A DNA stretch of 64,000 nt from Pseudovibrio sp. M1P-2-3 (GTDB lineage: Bacteria > Pseudomonadota > Alphaproteobacteria > Rhizobiales > Stappiaceae). The notes below the pieces were generated by a model. It was not told the DNA's origin. It did no database searches and worked only from the letters and a program-made list of their open reading frames with translations. This document shows positions 43,107 through 52,504 of the stretch, piece after piece; the first letter of the stretch is position 1; every line of letters starts with the position of its first letter. The translations under genes and the position numbers were made by a program. The stretch is from positions 505,001-569,000 of the forward strand of contig NZ_JARRCW010000001.1 in assembly GCF_031501865.1 (NCBI RefSeq). Reading direction: 5' to 3'.

Positions 43107-44729
43107 TTAACTCCCGGATCGCGCTGTTTCTAACCATTCAATAGCTGCTCCAGTGAAGTTGGTGCTTGAAACTCCTGAAAATGGCCTTGAAGAAAAGTCA
43201 TTCTGAACCACGGAATTTACTGAGGTAACAAGTTGTTCCAAGAAATTCTGGTTTGGGTGGTACAAATAGGCAAGGCGCTTGTTTCTAGATATATCTTCAT
43301 TGGAATGCATAACTAGGCTGGAAGCGACAGGCTTAGCAGTAAAGTATGCAAGTGGATCTTGTAGTGTACTAACTGCACCTAGTGCCTGTGAGCTTTCTCT
43401 GGCCTTGGGTGTTGAACTGGGTTCGTTTACAGGGTTGTACGCCTGATCTGTCAATTCAGCAGTTTGAAGAGGCTTGGTACTCGTTTGAGGCTGGTTGGTA
43501 GTCGCGCTATCAATGGCCGCAATACCTTCATGCGCATTTCTGGCTAAAGGGGGAGCGCTTGGATCCTGATATGCAGCCAGTTGAGGTATGCTTGCCGGCT
43601 TGGTTCTTGGCCAGGTACTGATAAGTGCAGCCAATTGCGTTGTAGCTGGTAAAGCTTCAATAGTACCAGTGGTAGTTGGCTTGGATGGCGGCGTAAGGTT
43701 TACAGCCGCTGTATGCGGAAGTTGTGTATCCGGCGTGGATACTTTCGCTGTTAAACCCGTGGTAGTTGCTGGAGGCAGCGTAAAATCACTTTGGGTTGGT
43801 ACGTCTGCATAGGCAGTCTTTGCACGAGGCACTGTGAGCGTTGGAGTTGTTAGATCCACACGCTGACCTGGATCACTTTCTCTGGAAGTCTGGGGTTTTG
43901 TCCCAGAATTCTTATTGCTAAACAGCGTATTAAAGAAACCGCCGCCGTTGTTACTGGAGGTGTTGCCAGTTCTGGAACCGGAATCGCGAGAGTTATTTGA
44001 TCTACTTGATGCAAGGGCGGAGGTTCCTGACATGGTCGAGCCTTTACGCTTAACCTCTGCCATAATCCTATTGTAACCGGCCATTTTTTTCCCGTCAGTG
44101 GGAACATGAATAGTACGTCCTCTTGGGAAAACCTTTGCCAGTTCATGGCGTGACATCCGCGGCCAGTGTCTTATCGAACCGGTATCAAGATGAACAAATG
44201 GAGAATTGGAACGTGGATAATATCCAACACCACCAACATGCTGGCGCAGCCCAATTGCCCGCAACTTACTGGTTTTGACACCAGGAATATAAAAGTCCAT
44301 CGCTCTGCCTTTAGTATGCTGGCTATTTTTTGCGACGCCGCGAGAGCGATTACGGAGCATATTGTTGGTCTTTAAGGATCGATAGCCAGATACAACGTGA
44401 ATATGTTCACTAGTACGTGCAGTCTGATAGACTTCCCAAACCAGATCAAAAAGTTCGGGATCCATTTTCGTTGGCTCATTACGTCGCCAGTCTCGAAGAA
44501 ATGTATTGAGCTTACGCAGTCCAGAGCTCACATATCGGCCATTTTTCTTAAAAACAATGGCCGCCCGTTCTTTAGTATGCGTATTATAAAGCTTGAGGGA
44601 TCGAGTTTCAGCGCTGACTGAAGCAGAAAATGTCAAGAGCATGCCAAAAGCCATGAGGCCCGCTACAACTGGCTGAATACCCATCCTGACAAATTTATTT
44701 TTGCACCCGAAGATTGAACGGTTACGCAA
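43107..44729 (-). CDS. DUF882 (peptidase M15-like) cell-wall protein with long C-terminal tail
   Basis: 540 residues. After a signal peptide (cut near SVSA-E) comes the DUF882/YcbK domain at about residues 45-200: SGYRSLKTNNMLRNRSRGVAKNSQHTKGRAMDFYIPG and FVHLDTGSIRHWPR supply the His, Asp and His zinc ligands of M15-type D-Ala-D-Ala peptidases. The last 300 residues are Thr/Ser/Pro/Asn-rich and low in complexity, ending in a more ordered block (FLEQLVTSVNSVVQNDFSSRPF). A peptidoglycan-trimming role is likely. A TTG start is assumed; ATG 44684 would shorten it by 15 residues. It neighbours an L,D-transpeptidase on the same strand. Confidence 0.85.
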   Translation of the reverse strand: MRNRSIFGCKNKFVRMGIQPVVAGLMAFGMLLTFSASVSAETRSLKLYNTHTKERAAIVFKKNGRYVSSGLRKLNTFLRDWRRNEPTKMDPELFDLVWEVYQTARTSEHIHVVSGYRSLKTNNMLRNRSRGVAKNSQHTKGRAMDFYIPGVKTSKLRAIGLRQHVGGVGYYPRSNSPFVHLDTGSIRHWPRMSRHELAKVFPRGRTIHVPTDGKKMAGYNRIMAEVKRKGSTMSGTSALASSRSNNSRDSGSRTGNTSSNNGGGFFNTLFSNKNSGTKPQTSRESDPGQRVDLTTPTLTVPRAKTAYADVPTQSDFTLPPATTTGLTAKVSTPDTQLPHTAAVNLTPPSKPTTTGTIEALPATTQLAALISTWPRTKPASIPQLAAYQDPSAPPLARNAHEGIAAIDSATTNQPQTSTKPLQTAELTDQAYNPVNEPSSTPKARESSQALGAVSTLQDPLAYFTAKPVASSLVMHSNEDISRNKRLAYLYHPNQNFLEQLVTSVNSVVQNDFSSRPFSGVSSTNFTGAAIEWLETARSGS

Positions 44730-44953
44730 TTCTCGCTCTCTTTCATTGTTCTAAACTGAACTCATGCCCCACAGTTCATTTAGATGTGATTAGGTTAATG
44801 AGGTTTTACATTGTCTTCAAATCAGGCCAAGTCGTGGCCTTGGTAAAAATCTTTAATAAAAATCATGGTTAAAGAGAGTAGATTCTAGTATTTATATATA
44901 TTCCCCTAGGGAATTAGCGGGTCCAAACTGTGGATAAGTTCAAATTCTGTGGG

Positions 44954-46600
44954 TTAATTCAAGCCTAGAATTCGGATCGTTTTTTCATTATGGCCATATA
45001 TGTCTGGCCGTCTCTGCAATTTGCCCTTTTCATCAACAAAAGATGTGAAATACGTTAGGTGAATTGGAAATTTAGTCTCTAAGTTTACCTGAGTTTCCTT
45101 TTTTCCAATAAGGTTTCTTAGGTACTTTCCCGATCTGTTTGACTGAAACTCCATCAAGGCATCAGCGAACTCCAGCGGATTTCTGACACGTACACACCCG
45201 TGGGAGAAAGCTCGCTCAGAGCGGTTAAACAGAGATTTGGAAGGCGTATCATGCAAGTAAACATTATGTTTATTGGGGAACATAAATTTGATTTTCCCAA
45301 GGGCGTTGCCTCGGCCAGGGCGTTGACGGATTCGTAATTTTTTAAAAGGGTTTTTGGTCCAGTTTACGCGTTTGGGGTCAATCACGCGCCCTTTGGACAA
45401 AACCTCATAGTTTCCCTTGGCAAAATAGGTGCGAGGATTTACAGCGATCTCGGGAAGAAGTTCTTTGGATGCAATGGAGTAAGGTACATTCCAGTAGGGG
45501 TTCACAATAATGTGGCGCATATTGTCGGAAAAGACTGGAGTCTGGTGACTACGTTTTCCAACAACAACTCTTTCCTTATAAAGAACCTTGTTCTCCTGCT
45601 TGAGGCGCACCATGAACTCCGGAATGTTGACTGTTAGATGGAGATCCCCCAATTCCCTTGGCAACCACCGCCAGCGTTCCATGTTTGCAATGATATCGTA
45701 AATAGGGTTTCCAACTGTATGTTTGTTCAAGCTTAGCAGAGTGCGGGCTCCGACAACGCCGTCTTCATGCAAACCGTTTTCGCGCTGAAATGACTGTACG
45801 GCCTTCTTGAGGTCGGCATCGAACATTTCTTGAGTATCAGGGAGACTGGGGACGTTCAGGCGCTTTTTGAGTAATGAAACACGCAGACCACTCATTCCTA
45901 ATTTCAATAGGGGACCCGTAGGGACTTCAATAGTACGTTTTGGTTTATGAGACCCGCTCCGCAACTTCTCAAGTTGAATTTTTAAGTCCTTATATCCTTG
46001 GTGCGGAGGATTGAATGCGCCAAGAATGATATCTGGCTGAGGAGAGCGTGAGAGTTTCTGCAGGGCGTCCACAGGGTCAGGTCGGTGTGGCTTCTGGGCA
46101 ATGTTCTTCGAAATACGGCGGGGGGATATGCGGCCAGCCTGCGCATCCTCCGCATATCGAAGAACTGACAGTGTGAGAGAAATCTCAGCATGTGCTAGTT
46201 CTTTGGAGGAAAGTTGCCCCATGCTATTGAGCGATTTTTCGGGAGTGGGATAGTCTGAGGGGCTTAGCCCTTCTTCGGCCGCTGCGAGCAACTTTGAAAT
46301 CACAGTAAGTGCGACTTTGTTCAGTTTTCCGTTCCTAACCCAAATCGGCTGAAAGCCTCGTTCTTCATAGAACAACTCCAGAGCCGCGCGATCTCGTTTT
46401 GCGCGAAAGCTGATTGATTTGGAGTTATTTAGAAGGGCCCTTTTAATTTCATGGGCAATCGAATAACGCAATAAAACGTGCTGTTCTTTGTAAATTTGCG
46501 GAGTTTTTTCAGGAATAGCTGCCTGAACTTTTTGCCCTTGGCCTAGAAACAACAGGCATGTGAAACTGATAATTGCTCTTGTAAATTTATGACCAGACAT
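44954..46600 (-). CDS. L,D-transpeptidase, YcbB/LdtD type
   Basis: 548-residue exported enzyme that makes 3-3 cross-links in peptidoglycan. Order: signal peptide (cut near VQA-A), an N-terminal scaffold domain, a peptidoglycan-binding repeat (GMSGLRVSLLKKRL...VQSFQRENGLHEDGVVGARTL) and the YkuD catalytic domain with the essential SHGCVRV motif (His and Cys). Length and order match YcbB/LdtD. ATG 46600 is chosen over the preceding TTG. It lies 224 bases upstream of the DUF882 gene on the same strand, a wall-remodelling pair. Confidence 0.93.
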   Translation of the reverse strand: MSGHKFTRAIISFTCLLFLGQGQKVQAAIPEKTPQIYKEQHVLLRYSIAHEIKRALLNNSKSISFRAKRDRAALELFYEERGFQPIWVRNGKLNKVALTVISKLLAAAEEGLSPSDYPTPEKSLNSMGQLSSKELAHAEISLTLSVLRYAEDAQAGRISPRRISKNIAQKPHRPDPVDALQKLSRSPQPDIILGAFNPPHQGYKDLKIQLEKLRSGSHKPKRTIEVPTGPLLKLGMSGLRVSLLKKRLNVPSLPDTQEMFDADLKKAVQSFQRENGLHEDGVVGARTLLSLNKHTVGNPIYDIIANMERWRWLPRELGDLHLTVNIPEFMVRLKQENKVLYKERVVVGKRSHQTPVFSDNMRHIIVNPYWNVPYSIASKELLPEIAVNPRTYFAKGNYEVLSKGRVIDPKRVNWTKNPFKKLRIRQRPGRGNALGKIKFMFPNKHNVYLHDTPSKSLFNRSERAFSHGCVRVRNPLEFADALMEFQSNRSGKYLRNLIGKKETQVNLETKFPIHLTYFTSFVDEKGKLQRRPDIYGHNEKTIRILGLN

Positions 46601-46943
46601 CAAGTTACTTACCCACCTACCAAAGTCCGGCTGCTAACTACATGAGCTATAGCCAAATTGACTTACTATTTAAGAATAAAACTTATGGTACCCCTACGTT
46701 TTTTTACTAGTGCTACTGGGGGTTTTTGTCTAGCCGTGTAATTAGCTTTCCAGCCCCTAATATTATTGAATAGGAAAGTGGGCCGTACTGACCGATATGG
46801 ATGCGTGGATGAGGGCAGGCTTGAAAATACAGGTGAGATAAGCTGATTATTGAATAAACATGGGCTGCAACTATATTGAAAAAACATTAGGTTGCGGGGA
46901 AAATACCGCATCATCTAGCATAGGTTATAACCTAGGGGTTCCC
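46601..46943. other. intergenic region between the L,D-transpeptidase gene and pepF
   Basis: 343 AT-rich bases between divergent genes. A GTACCCC...GGGGG stem with T-runs lies near 46690-46730. No further gene is supported; promoters must lie here but none stands out. Confidence 0.4.
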
Positions 46944-48794
46944 ATGAATTTCAAATTAAGAGAATCTATAGGGCTCGTTAAGAGCTCTTATGAAACAGTT
47001 GTAGAACAGACTGAGCTCGCTAACCTACCACAGTGGGATCTCACCGCACTTTATCCATCTTTGGATGCTCCTGAAGTAGAGCGTGATTTGGGCGTAATTT
47101 ATGATCGGGCGTGTGATTTTGAAGAGAATCACAAAGGTAAACTGTCAGTTTACGCTGCTCAATCGGGGGAGCAGTTGGCGAGTGTCATCTCCCAATATGA
47201 AGAGTTAGAGGATTTGATGGGCCGCTTGGGGGCATTTGCGGTTCTTTCCTATACAGAAGACACAACGGATCCTGTGAGGCAAAAATTCTATGGGGACATG
47301 CAGGATAAGTTGACATCTGCCAGTGTCCATCTACTTTTCTTCCCATTGGAGCTCAATAGAATTGAAGCCGACGTGCTTGAAAAGGCTACAGAAGCCAAAA
47401 CGTTAGCCCACTACAAGCCTTGGCTGGACGATATTCGCAAAGAGCTTCCCCATCAGCTTGATGACCAGATTGAGCAGCTGTTCCATGAAAAGCATGTCTC
47501 AGGAGCTGGTGCGTGGAACCGGTTATTTGATGAGACTATTTCTTCTTCTCGCTATGAAATAGATGGGCAGGAGCTGCAAATGGAACAGGCGCTGAGTCTG
47601 TTGCAAGATTCTGATCCGTTAAACCGGCAGAAAGCAGCGAAAGCTCTCACGAAGACTTTTGAGAAAAACTTAAGCACCTTCACGCTTATAACCAATACGC
47701 TTGCCAAAGATAAGGAAACCTACGACCGCTGGCACAAATTCGAGGATATAGCGGACAGCCGTCACCTATCCAATAGGGTTGAGCGGGAGGTTGTCGATGC
47801 TCTCGTGGAAGCTGTGCGTGAGGCCTATCCACGCTTGTCTCACCGGTATTATGCCATGAAAGCGAAGTGGCTTGGTGTTGAGCAGATGAACTTCTGGGAT
47901 CGTAATGCACCACTCCCACAGGCGGATACTAAAAATATCCCTTGGGATGAGGCAAAAGAGATTGTTCTGAACGCTTATGGTCGTTTCTCGCCAGAACTTG
48001 CGGAGATTGCCAGAACCTTCTTCGATAAGAACTGGATTGATGGGCAAATTCGTCCGGGTAAGTCACCGGGAGCCTTCGCGCATCCAACTGTTCCTTCCGC
48101 CCATCCGTATGTCCTGATTAACTACCAAGGAAAGATACGGGACGTTATGACACTCGCCCACGAACTTGGGCATGGTGTTCATCAGGTTCTGGCTGGCCCC
48201 AATGGTGCGTTAATGGCACCCACACCGCTCACACTTGCAGAAACAGCCAGTGTCTTTGGTGAAATGCTGACCTTCCGTGATTTGTTGGATAAGGCAGAGA
48301 CAAAAGAGAAGCGCAAGATTATGCTTGCCTCCAAAGTTGAGGATATGATCAACACGGTGGTACGCCAGATAGCCTTCTACACATTTGAGCGCAAAGTGCA
48401 TGAACTGCGCAAAGAAGGTGAGTTAACCTCGGAGGTGCTTGGAGAGTTGTGGTTAAGTGTGCAGGAAGAGAGCCTCGGCCCAGCAATTCGATTGAATGAA
48501 GGCTATGAGAACTACTGGACTTACATTCCGCACTTCATTCACTCTCCCTTCTATGTTTATGCCTATGCCTTTGGTGACTGCCTTGTGAACTCGCTTTATG
48601 CGGTCTTTGAAGGAGCAGAGGAAGGTTTTCAGGAGAAGTACTTTAATCTTCTCAAAGCTGGCGGTACGAAACATCATAGCGAACTTCTGGCGCCTTTCGA
48701 GCTGGATGCGACAGACCCGTCTTTCTGGCAAAAAGGGCTTTCTGTTATCGAACGGCTCATTGATGAGTTGGAAGAGATGGATCAACCTGAGTAA
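46944..48794 (+). CDS. pepF: oligoendopeptidase F, M3 family
   Basis: 616-residue zinc metallopeptidase that degrades oligopeptides in the cytoplasm. The HExxH motif lies in TLAHELGHGVHQ, with the third ligand Glu in PLTLAETASVFGEML; the M3B N-terminal domain starts LPQWDLTALYPSLDAPEVERDL. ATG 46944 is chosen because AGGGG lies six bases upstream and the conserved region begins soon after; the frame upstream is not convincing. A terminator follows the stop. Confidence 0.94.
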   Translation: MNFKLRESIGLVKSSYETVVEQTELANLPQWDLTALYPSLDAPEVERDLGVIYDRACDFEENHKGKLSVYAAQSGEQLASVISQYEELEDLMGRLGAFAVLSYTEDTTDPVRQKFYGDMQDKLTSASVHLLFFPLELNRIEADVLEKATEAKTLAHYKPWLDDIRKELPHQLDDQIEQLFHEKHVSGAGAWNRLFDETISSSRYEIDGQELQMEQALSLLQDSDPLNRQKAAKALTKTFEKNLSTFTLITNTLAKDKETYDRWHKFEDIADSRHLSNRVEREVVDALVEAVREAYPRLSHRYYAMKAKWLGVEQMNFWDRNAPLPQADTKNIPWDEAKEIVLNAYGRFSPELAEIARTFFDKNWIDGQIRPGKSPGAFAHPTVPSAHPYVLINYQGKIRDVMTLAHELGHGVHQVLAGPNGALMAPTPLTLAETASVFGEMLTFRDLLDKAETKEKRKIMLASKVEDMINTVVRQIAFYTFERKVHELRKEGELTSEVLGELWLSVQEESLGPAIRLNEGYENYWTYIPHFIHSPFYVYAYAFGDCLVNSLYAVFEGAEEGFQEKYFNLLKAGGTKHHSELLAPFELDATDPSFWQKGLSVIERLIDELEEMDQPE

Positions 48795-48820
48795 CGCTGA
48801 ACTTTGATTTAATATGGGAG

Positions 48821-48847
48821 ACCTCGCACCTAAAACAGGTGTGAGGT
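48821..48847 (+). terminator. terminator after pepF
   Basis: ACCTCGCACCT / AGGTGTGAGGT, 11 pairs with one wobble, 5-base loop, followed by TTCTTCGT. Confidence 0.8.
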
Positions 48848-49030
48848 TTCTTCGTATTACATGTAATTAAAAAATTTTTCGTTTCATGCAAAATTTTGTA
48901 TTATATCTCTGGTACTTATGACGGCCCTGCAAAGATAAAAATAATAGGTTTTCCGCGCTATTCCAACATTGAGAAATCTGGTTCTTCCTGATACATCCTC
49001 CCTAGATTCTTTATAGAAACGAGGACAGGC

Positions 49031-50359
49031 ATGATCCCGCGTTATTCAAGACCAGAGATGGTCAAAATCTGGTCTCCAGAATCCAAATTTCGTATCTGGT
49101 TTGATATTGAAGCCCACGCCTGTGATGCGCTGGCTGATCTGGGTGTTATTCCAAAAGAAGCAGCGAAAACCATTTGGGAAAAAGGTGGCCCAGCAGAGTT
49201 TGATATCTCCCGCATTGACGAGATTGAGCGTGAGACAAAACACGATGTGATTGCGTTTCTAACGCATCTGGCAGAAATCGTTGGCCCTGATGCCCGCTTT
49301 GTCCATCAGGGCATGACCTCTTCTGATGTTCTGGACACCTGTTTCAATGTCCAGCTTGTGCGTGCTGCTGATCTGCTGCTTGCAGACATGGAAAAGCTGC
49401 TGGCCGCATTAAAGCGCCGTGCCTTGGAGCATAAGGACACAGTAACAATTGGACGCTCTCACGGCATCCATGCGGAACCAGTGACCTTTGGCCTTAAAAT
49501 GGCACAGGCCTATGCGGAGTTTGACCGCTGTAAGAAACGGCTTGAACTGGCACGTGAAGAAATCGCTACCTGTGCAATTTCCGGTGCTGTTGGAACCTTC
49601 GCAAACATTGATCCACGTGTTGAAGAGCACGTGGCGGAAAAGCTGGGGCTTGGAGCCGAGCCGGTTTCAACTCAGGTTATTCCACGCGATCGTCATGCAA
49701 TGTTCTTTGCTGTTTTGGGTGTCATTGCCTCTTCAGTTGAGCGCTTGGCAGTGGAAGTTCGTCACCTGCAACGTACCGAGGTTCTTGAGGCTGAGGAGTT
49801 CTTCTCTAAGGGGCAAAAAGGCTCCTCAGCTATGCCGCATAAGCGCAACCCTGTGCTCACAGAGAATCTGACAGGACTAGCCCGCATGGTGCGTTCCTAT
49901 GCAATGCCTGCAATGGAAAATGTTGTACTTTGGCATGAAAGGGATATTTCACACTCATCAGTTGAGCGTATGATCGGCCCTGATGCGACGGTTACTCTGG
50001 ATTTCGCACTGGCACGCCTGACGAATGTCATGGAAAATCTCGTTGTTTACCCAGAGCGCATGCTGGGCAACATGGACCGTTTAGGCGGTTTGGTGCATTC
50101 CCAGCGTATCCTTCTGGCTCTGACACAAGCTGGGTGTTCTAGAGAGGACAGCTACCGTCTTGTTCAGCGCAATGCCATGAAGGTTTGGGACAGTTATCAG
50201 GTTTCTGGGGACGCTAAAGTGGATTTCCTCACGGAGCTTCTCAAAGATGATGATGTGCGCAAGCACCTGTCTGAAGAGCAGATAAAAGAGCGCTTTGACC
50301 TTGGCTACCACACTAAAAATGTAGATGCGATCTTTAAACGGGTCTTTGGTGACGCCTAA
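49031..50359 (+). CDS. purB: adenylosuccinate lyase
   Basis: 442 residues, fumarase/aspartase superfamily. It acts twice in purine synthesis: SAICAR to AICAR and adenylosuccinate to AMP. The signature GSSAMPHKRNP is intact, and TSSDVLDT and GRSHGIHAEP carry the other active-site residues. Length is typical of the shorter (Bacillus-like) PurB. The start ATG has GAGGACAGGC upstream. Strong terminator follows. The purE-purK genes lie 11 kb away in the same window. Confidence 0.97.
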   Translation: MIPRYSRPEMVKIWSPESKFRIWFDIEAHACDALADLGVIPKEAAKTIWEKGGPAEFDISRIDEIERETKHDVIAFLTHLAEIVGPDARFVHQGMTSSDVLDTCFNVQLVRAADLLLADMEKLLAALKRRALEHKDTVTIGRSHGIHAEPVTFGLKMAQAYAEFDRCKKRLELAREEIATCAISGAVGTFANIDPRVEEHVAEKLGLGAEPVSTQVIPRDRHAMFFAVLGVIASSVERLAVEVRHLQRTEVLEAEEFFSKGQKGSSAMPHKRNPVLTENLTGLARMVRSYAMPAMENVVLWHERDISHSSVERMIGPDATVTLDFALARLTNVMENLVVYPERMLGNMDRLGGLVHSQRILLALTQAGCSREDSYRLVQRNAMKVWDSYQVSGDAKVDFLTELLKDDDVRKHLSEEQIKERFDLGYHTKNVDAIFKRVFGDA

Positions 50360-50392
50360 GCAGTAAACTCGTTATAGTTTTGAAAAAAGTTC

Positions 50393-50421
50393 AAGGCCTG
50401 ATGCCAATTGCGTCAGGCCTT
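50393..50421 (+). terminator. terminator after purB
   Basis: AAGGCCTGA / TCAGGCCTT perfect, extended inwards by ATGC/GCGT with one wobble, followed by TTCTTTT: a classic intrinsic terminator. Confidence 0.92.
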
Positions 50422-50580
50422 TTCTTTTAAGGTGAATGGACTGAAGAGAATTATAGCCAATTAGGGCCAAATGAAGCAACGAAACTAAGCCGGTGAGGCT
50501 GTCTGCGTCGCTTAAGACTAGATTTTATTTGTTGATGCCAATATCAAGACAGGAAAAAGAAAAGTGATTTGAGGAACCCT

Positions 50581-51132
50581 ATGAAGATTTCTGAAGTTGA
50601 AGTTCTGGTTGTTCCCGGCTGGCTGGGATCTGGAAAAGATCACTGGCAAACACGCTGGGAGAATAAACTTTCCACCGCACGGCGTGTAGAGCAAGATGAT
50701 TGGGAAAATCCGGAGCAAGATCAATGGGTTGGTAGGCTGGTTCAGGAAGTTGAAACTGCAACGAAACCGGTTGTTCTATTGGCTCACTCGCTCGGGTGCG
50801 TGACAGTGGCTCATGCAGCCCCTCGTATCAAGCATTGGGTCAAGGGTGCTTATATGGTGGCCTGTCCTGACATTGATGACAGCAGCCGGATACCTGCAAA
50901 CTTGAGAAGTTTTGCTCCTTTGCCAACTTCGCCCCTACCGTTTACTGCCAAACTGACAGCCAGCAGGAATGATCCTTATTGCAGCTTCGAGCGAGCGGAG
51001 CAATTGGCCAAGCTATGGAATATTGGCCTACAGGATGCAGGTGAGACAGGTCATATCAACGAAGAAAGCGGTCAGGGGCCATGGCCTGAAGGTCTCATCA
51101 GTTTTGCTCACTTTATGAAAGCCCTCCGCTGA
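50581..51132 (+). CDS. RBBP9/YdeN-family serine hydrolase
   Basis: 183-residue minimal alpha/beta hydrolase: VLVVPGWLGSGKDHWQTRWE at the N-terminus, the nucleophile elbow LLAHSLGCVTVAHAA, Asp in ASRNDPYCSFERAEQLA and His in GETGHINEESGQGPWPEG are the family blocks. Substrate unknown; relatives include YdeN and human RBBP9. TGAGGA precedes ATG 50581 at good spacing. Single gene between purB and the marR pair. Confidence 0.88.
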   Translation: MKISEVEVLVVPGWLGSGKDHWQTRWENKLSTARRVEQDDWENPEQDQWVGRLVQEVETATKPVVLLAHSLGCVTVAHAAPRIKHWVKGAYMVACPDIDDSSRIPANLRSFAPLPTSPLPFTAKLTASRNDPYCSFERAEQLAKLWNIGLQDAGETGHINEESGQGPWPEGLISFAHFMKALR

Positions 51133-51216
51133 AGAGTAAACGACAGTAGATCATCACGTAAATTTGAGATGATCTACTTGTATAACTAATTGAAATATAT
51201 TGATATATATAATTTA

Positions 51217-51243
51217 TTGTCACTTTAGTTGACAAGTATTGTC
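51217..51243. promoter_or_regulatory. operator-like inverted repeats and promoter of the marR pair
   Basis: Three half-sites in a row: TTGTCA (51217-51222), TGACAA (51230-51235), TTGTC (51239-51243), forming two overlapping inverted repeats. The middle TTGACA (51229-51234) can serve as a -35 box, with TCCTAT at 51252-51257, 17 bases on. Such overlap suits autorepression by the MarR protein. Confidence 0.5.
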
Positions 51244-51263
51244 GAATCTCCTCCTATTTCCCC

Positions 51264-51731
51264 ATGAGCGATGACGACGAAGAGATTGAACGCCTTTTAT
51301 ACGAAGCTATCCAGCTAACTCGGCCATTGCTGCGCAATATTACGGCCTCTGTTGAAGTTGGTCTTCTAGGTGCTCAAATTAACGTGGGTGAACGAGCCGT
51401 TATGGAACGTCTGCTCGAATGCGATATAGCCAGCGCGCCAGAACTGGTCGAGTCTTTGCAGCTCAAGCGGCAGTATATTGCCCGCATACTTAATTCGGCG
51501 GTCCTTGGCGGTCATATAGAACCGTTAAATTCAGAAAGGAAAATGCGTCGGCAGCGGTATCGACTAACGAAAAAGGGGAAGCAGGTTATTTCGGGTGTTC
51601 GGCAGCGCGAAAGTACCCTCCTCAAGAATCTCCTTAGGCATTATAGCGCGAAAGAGATCCGTACCTATTACCGATTACAAGGGGAATTAAACCAGTTTTT
51701 TCATAGTAACGCTCGTAGGGAGGGGATGTGA
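51264..51731 (+). CDS. MarR-type winged-helix regulator
   Basis: 155 residues: helical N-terminus, then a winged helix (VGERAVMERLLECDIASAPELVESLQLKRQYIARILNSAVLGGHIEPLNSERKMRRQRYRLTKKGKQVISGV) with the wing at RKMRRQRYRLT, and a C-terminal dimerisation helix. It probably represses itself and the isochorismatase-like gene downstream, with which it overlaps by one base. No ribosome-binding site precedes the ATG (the sequence there is pyrimidine-rich), suggesting a leaderless mRNA. The ligand is unknown. Confidence 0.8.
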   Translation: MSDDDEEIERLLYEAIQLTRPLLRNITASVEVGLLGAQINVGERAVMERLLECDIASAPELVESLQLKRQYIARILNSAVLGGHIEPLNSERKMRRQRYRLTKKGKQVISGVRQRESTLLKNLLRHYSAKEIRTYYRLQGELNQFFHSNARREGM

Positions 51732-52408
51732 TGAGTATTTTTGAGTGGGTTGGCATTCTATTGGTTCCGCTATTTATAGCTCTGGTATTTTATACCATTT
51801 ATGGAAAACTGAAAATAGAGAGGGTGTCTAAAGGTCATCCTATTGATAGGGAAGGTCGGCCTAATACCGCACTGCTGGTGATTGATGTTCAGGAAGATTT
51901 TACGCAGGGTCTTTGGGATGAAGAACTCCTAAACGAGCAACTACAGGGTATAAATCACTTAGTAAAGCAAGCCGATACGAATGAGATTCCTGTCTTGACC
52001 ATTCGCCAAACCTATCAGGGGTGGTACACGAACTTTATAGTTGGTTTGCTTGGTAAAGGAAAAGGAGCCCGTAACTCTAAAGGACTTCAACTGGACCCGC
52101 GCCTTAAAATTTCCACGGCTACAGATATGATCAAGCCATATGCTGATGCATTTTCTGCGCTTCAGTTAGATAGAGTTTTGGCAAAGCAAAGAGTTGGGCG
52201 GCTGATCTTGGCAGGGCTGGATGGAAATTTTTGCATAAAAATCACAGCACTTGCAGCTCTCAACAGGGGATTTGAGGTGCACATAGCAGAAGGCGCCTTG
52301 CTTTTCATGGATCATGGTAAATGGGTGGAGACCAAAAACGAATTGATCGCCATGGGTGTAAAAGTCTCACCAGTGCATATGGATGATTTACGGGTTGAAG
52401 CTGCTTAG
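51731..52408 (+). CDS. membrane-anchored isochorismatase-like hydrolase
   Basis: 225 residues: an unusual N-terminal membrane helix (FEWVGILLVPLFIALVFYTIYGKLKI) followed by a cysteine-hydrolase (isochorismatase-like) domain. Asp in LLVIDVQEDFTQG and Cys in LAGLDGNFCIKITALAAL are the catalytic pair; the Lys may be that near VLAKQRVG. The membrane anchor is not typical of the family. The start overlaps the marR stop (TGATG), so the pair is coupled. It may hydrolyse an amide or similar compound sensed by the regulator. Confidence 0.78.
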   Translation: MSIFEWVGILLVPLFIALVFYTIYGKLKIERVSKGHPIDREGRPNTALLVIDVQEDFTQGLWDEELLNEQLQGINHLVKQADTNEIPVLTIRQTYQGWYTNFIVGLLGKGKGARNSKGLQLDPRLKISTATDMIKPYADAFSALQLDRVLAKQRVGRLILAGLDGNFCIKITALAALNRGFEVHIAEGALLFMDHGKWVETKNELIAMGVKVSPVHMDDLRVEAA

Positions 52409-52504
52409 CATTTCTATGGGGGCCAAACTTTGCCTTTAGGGCTTCTAACCGGAGTAGGTTAAGAGGTAGGATATAGATCAGAAAACTCTTCAACATGGAG
52501 TTTA

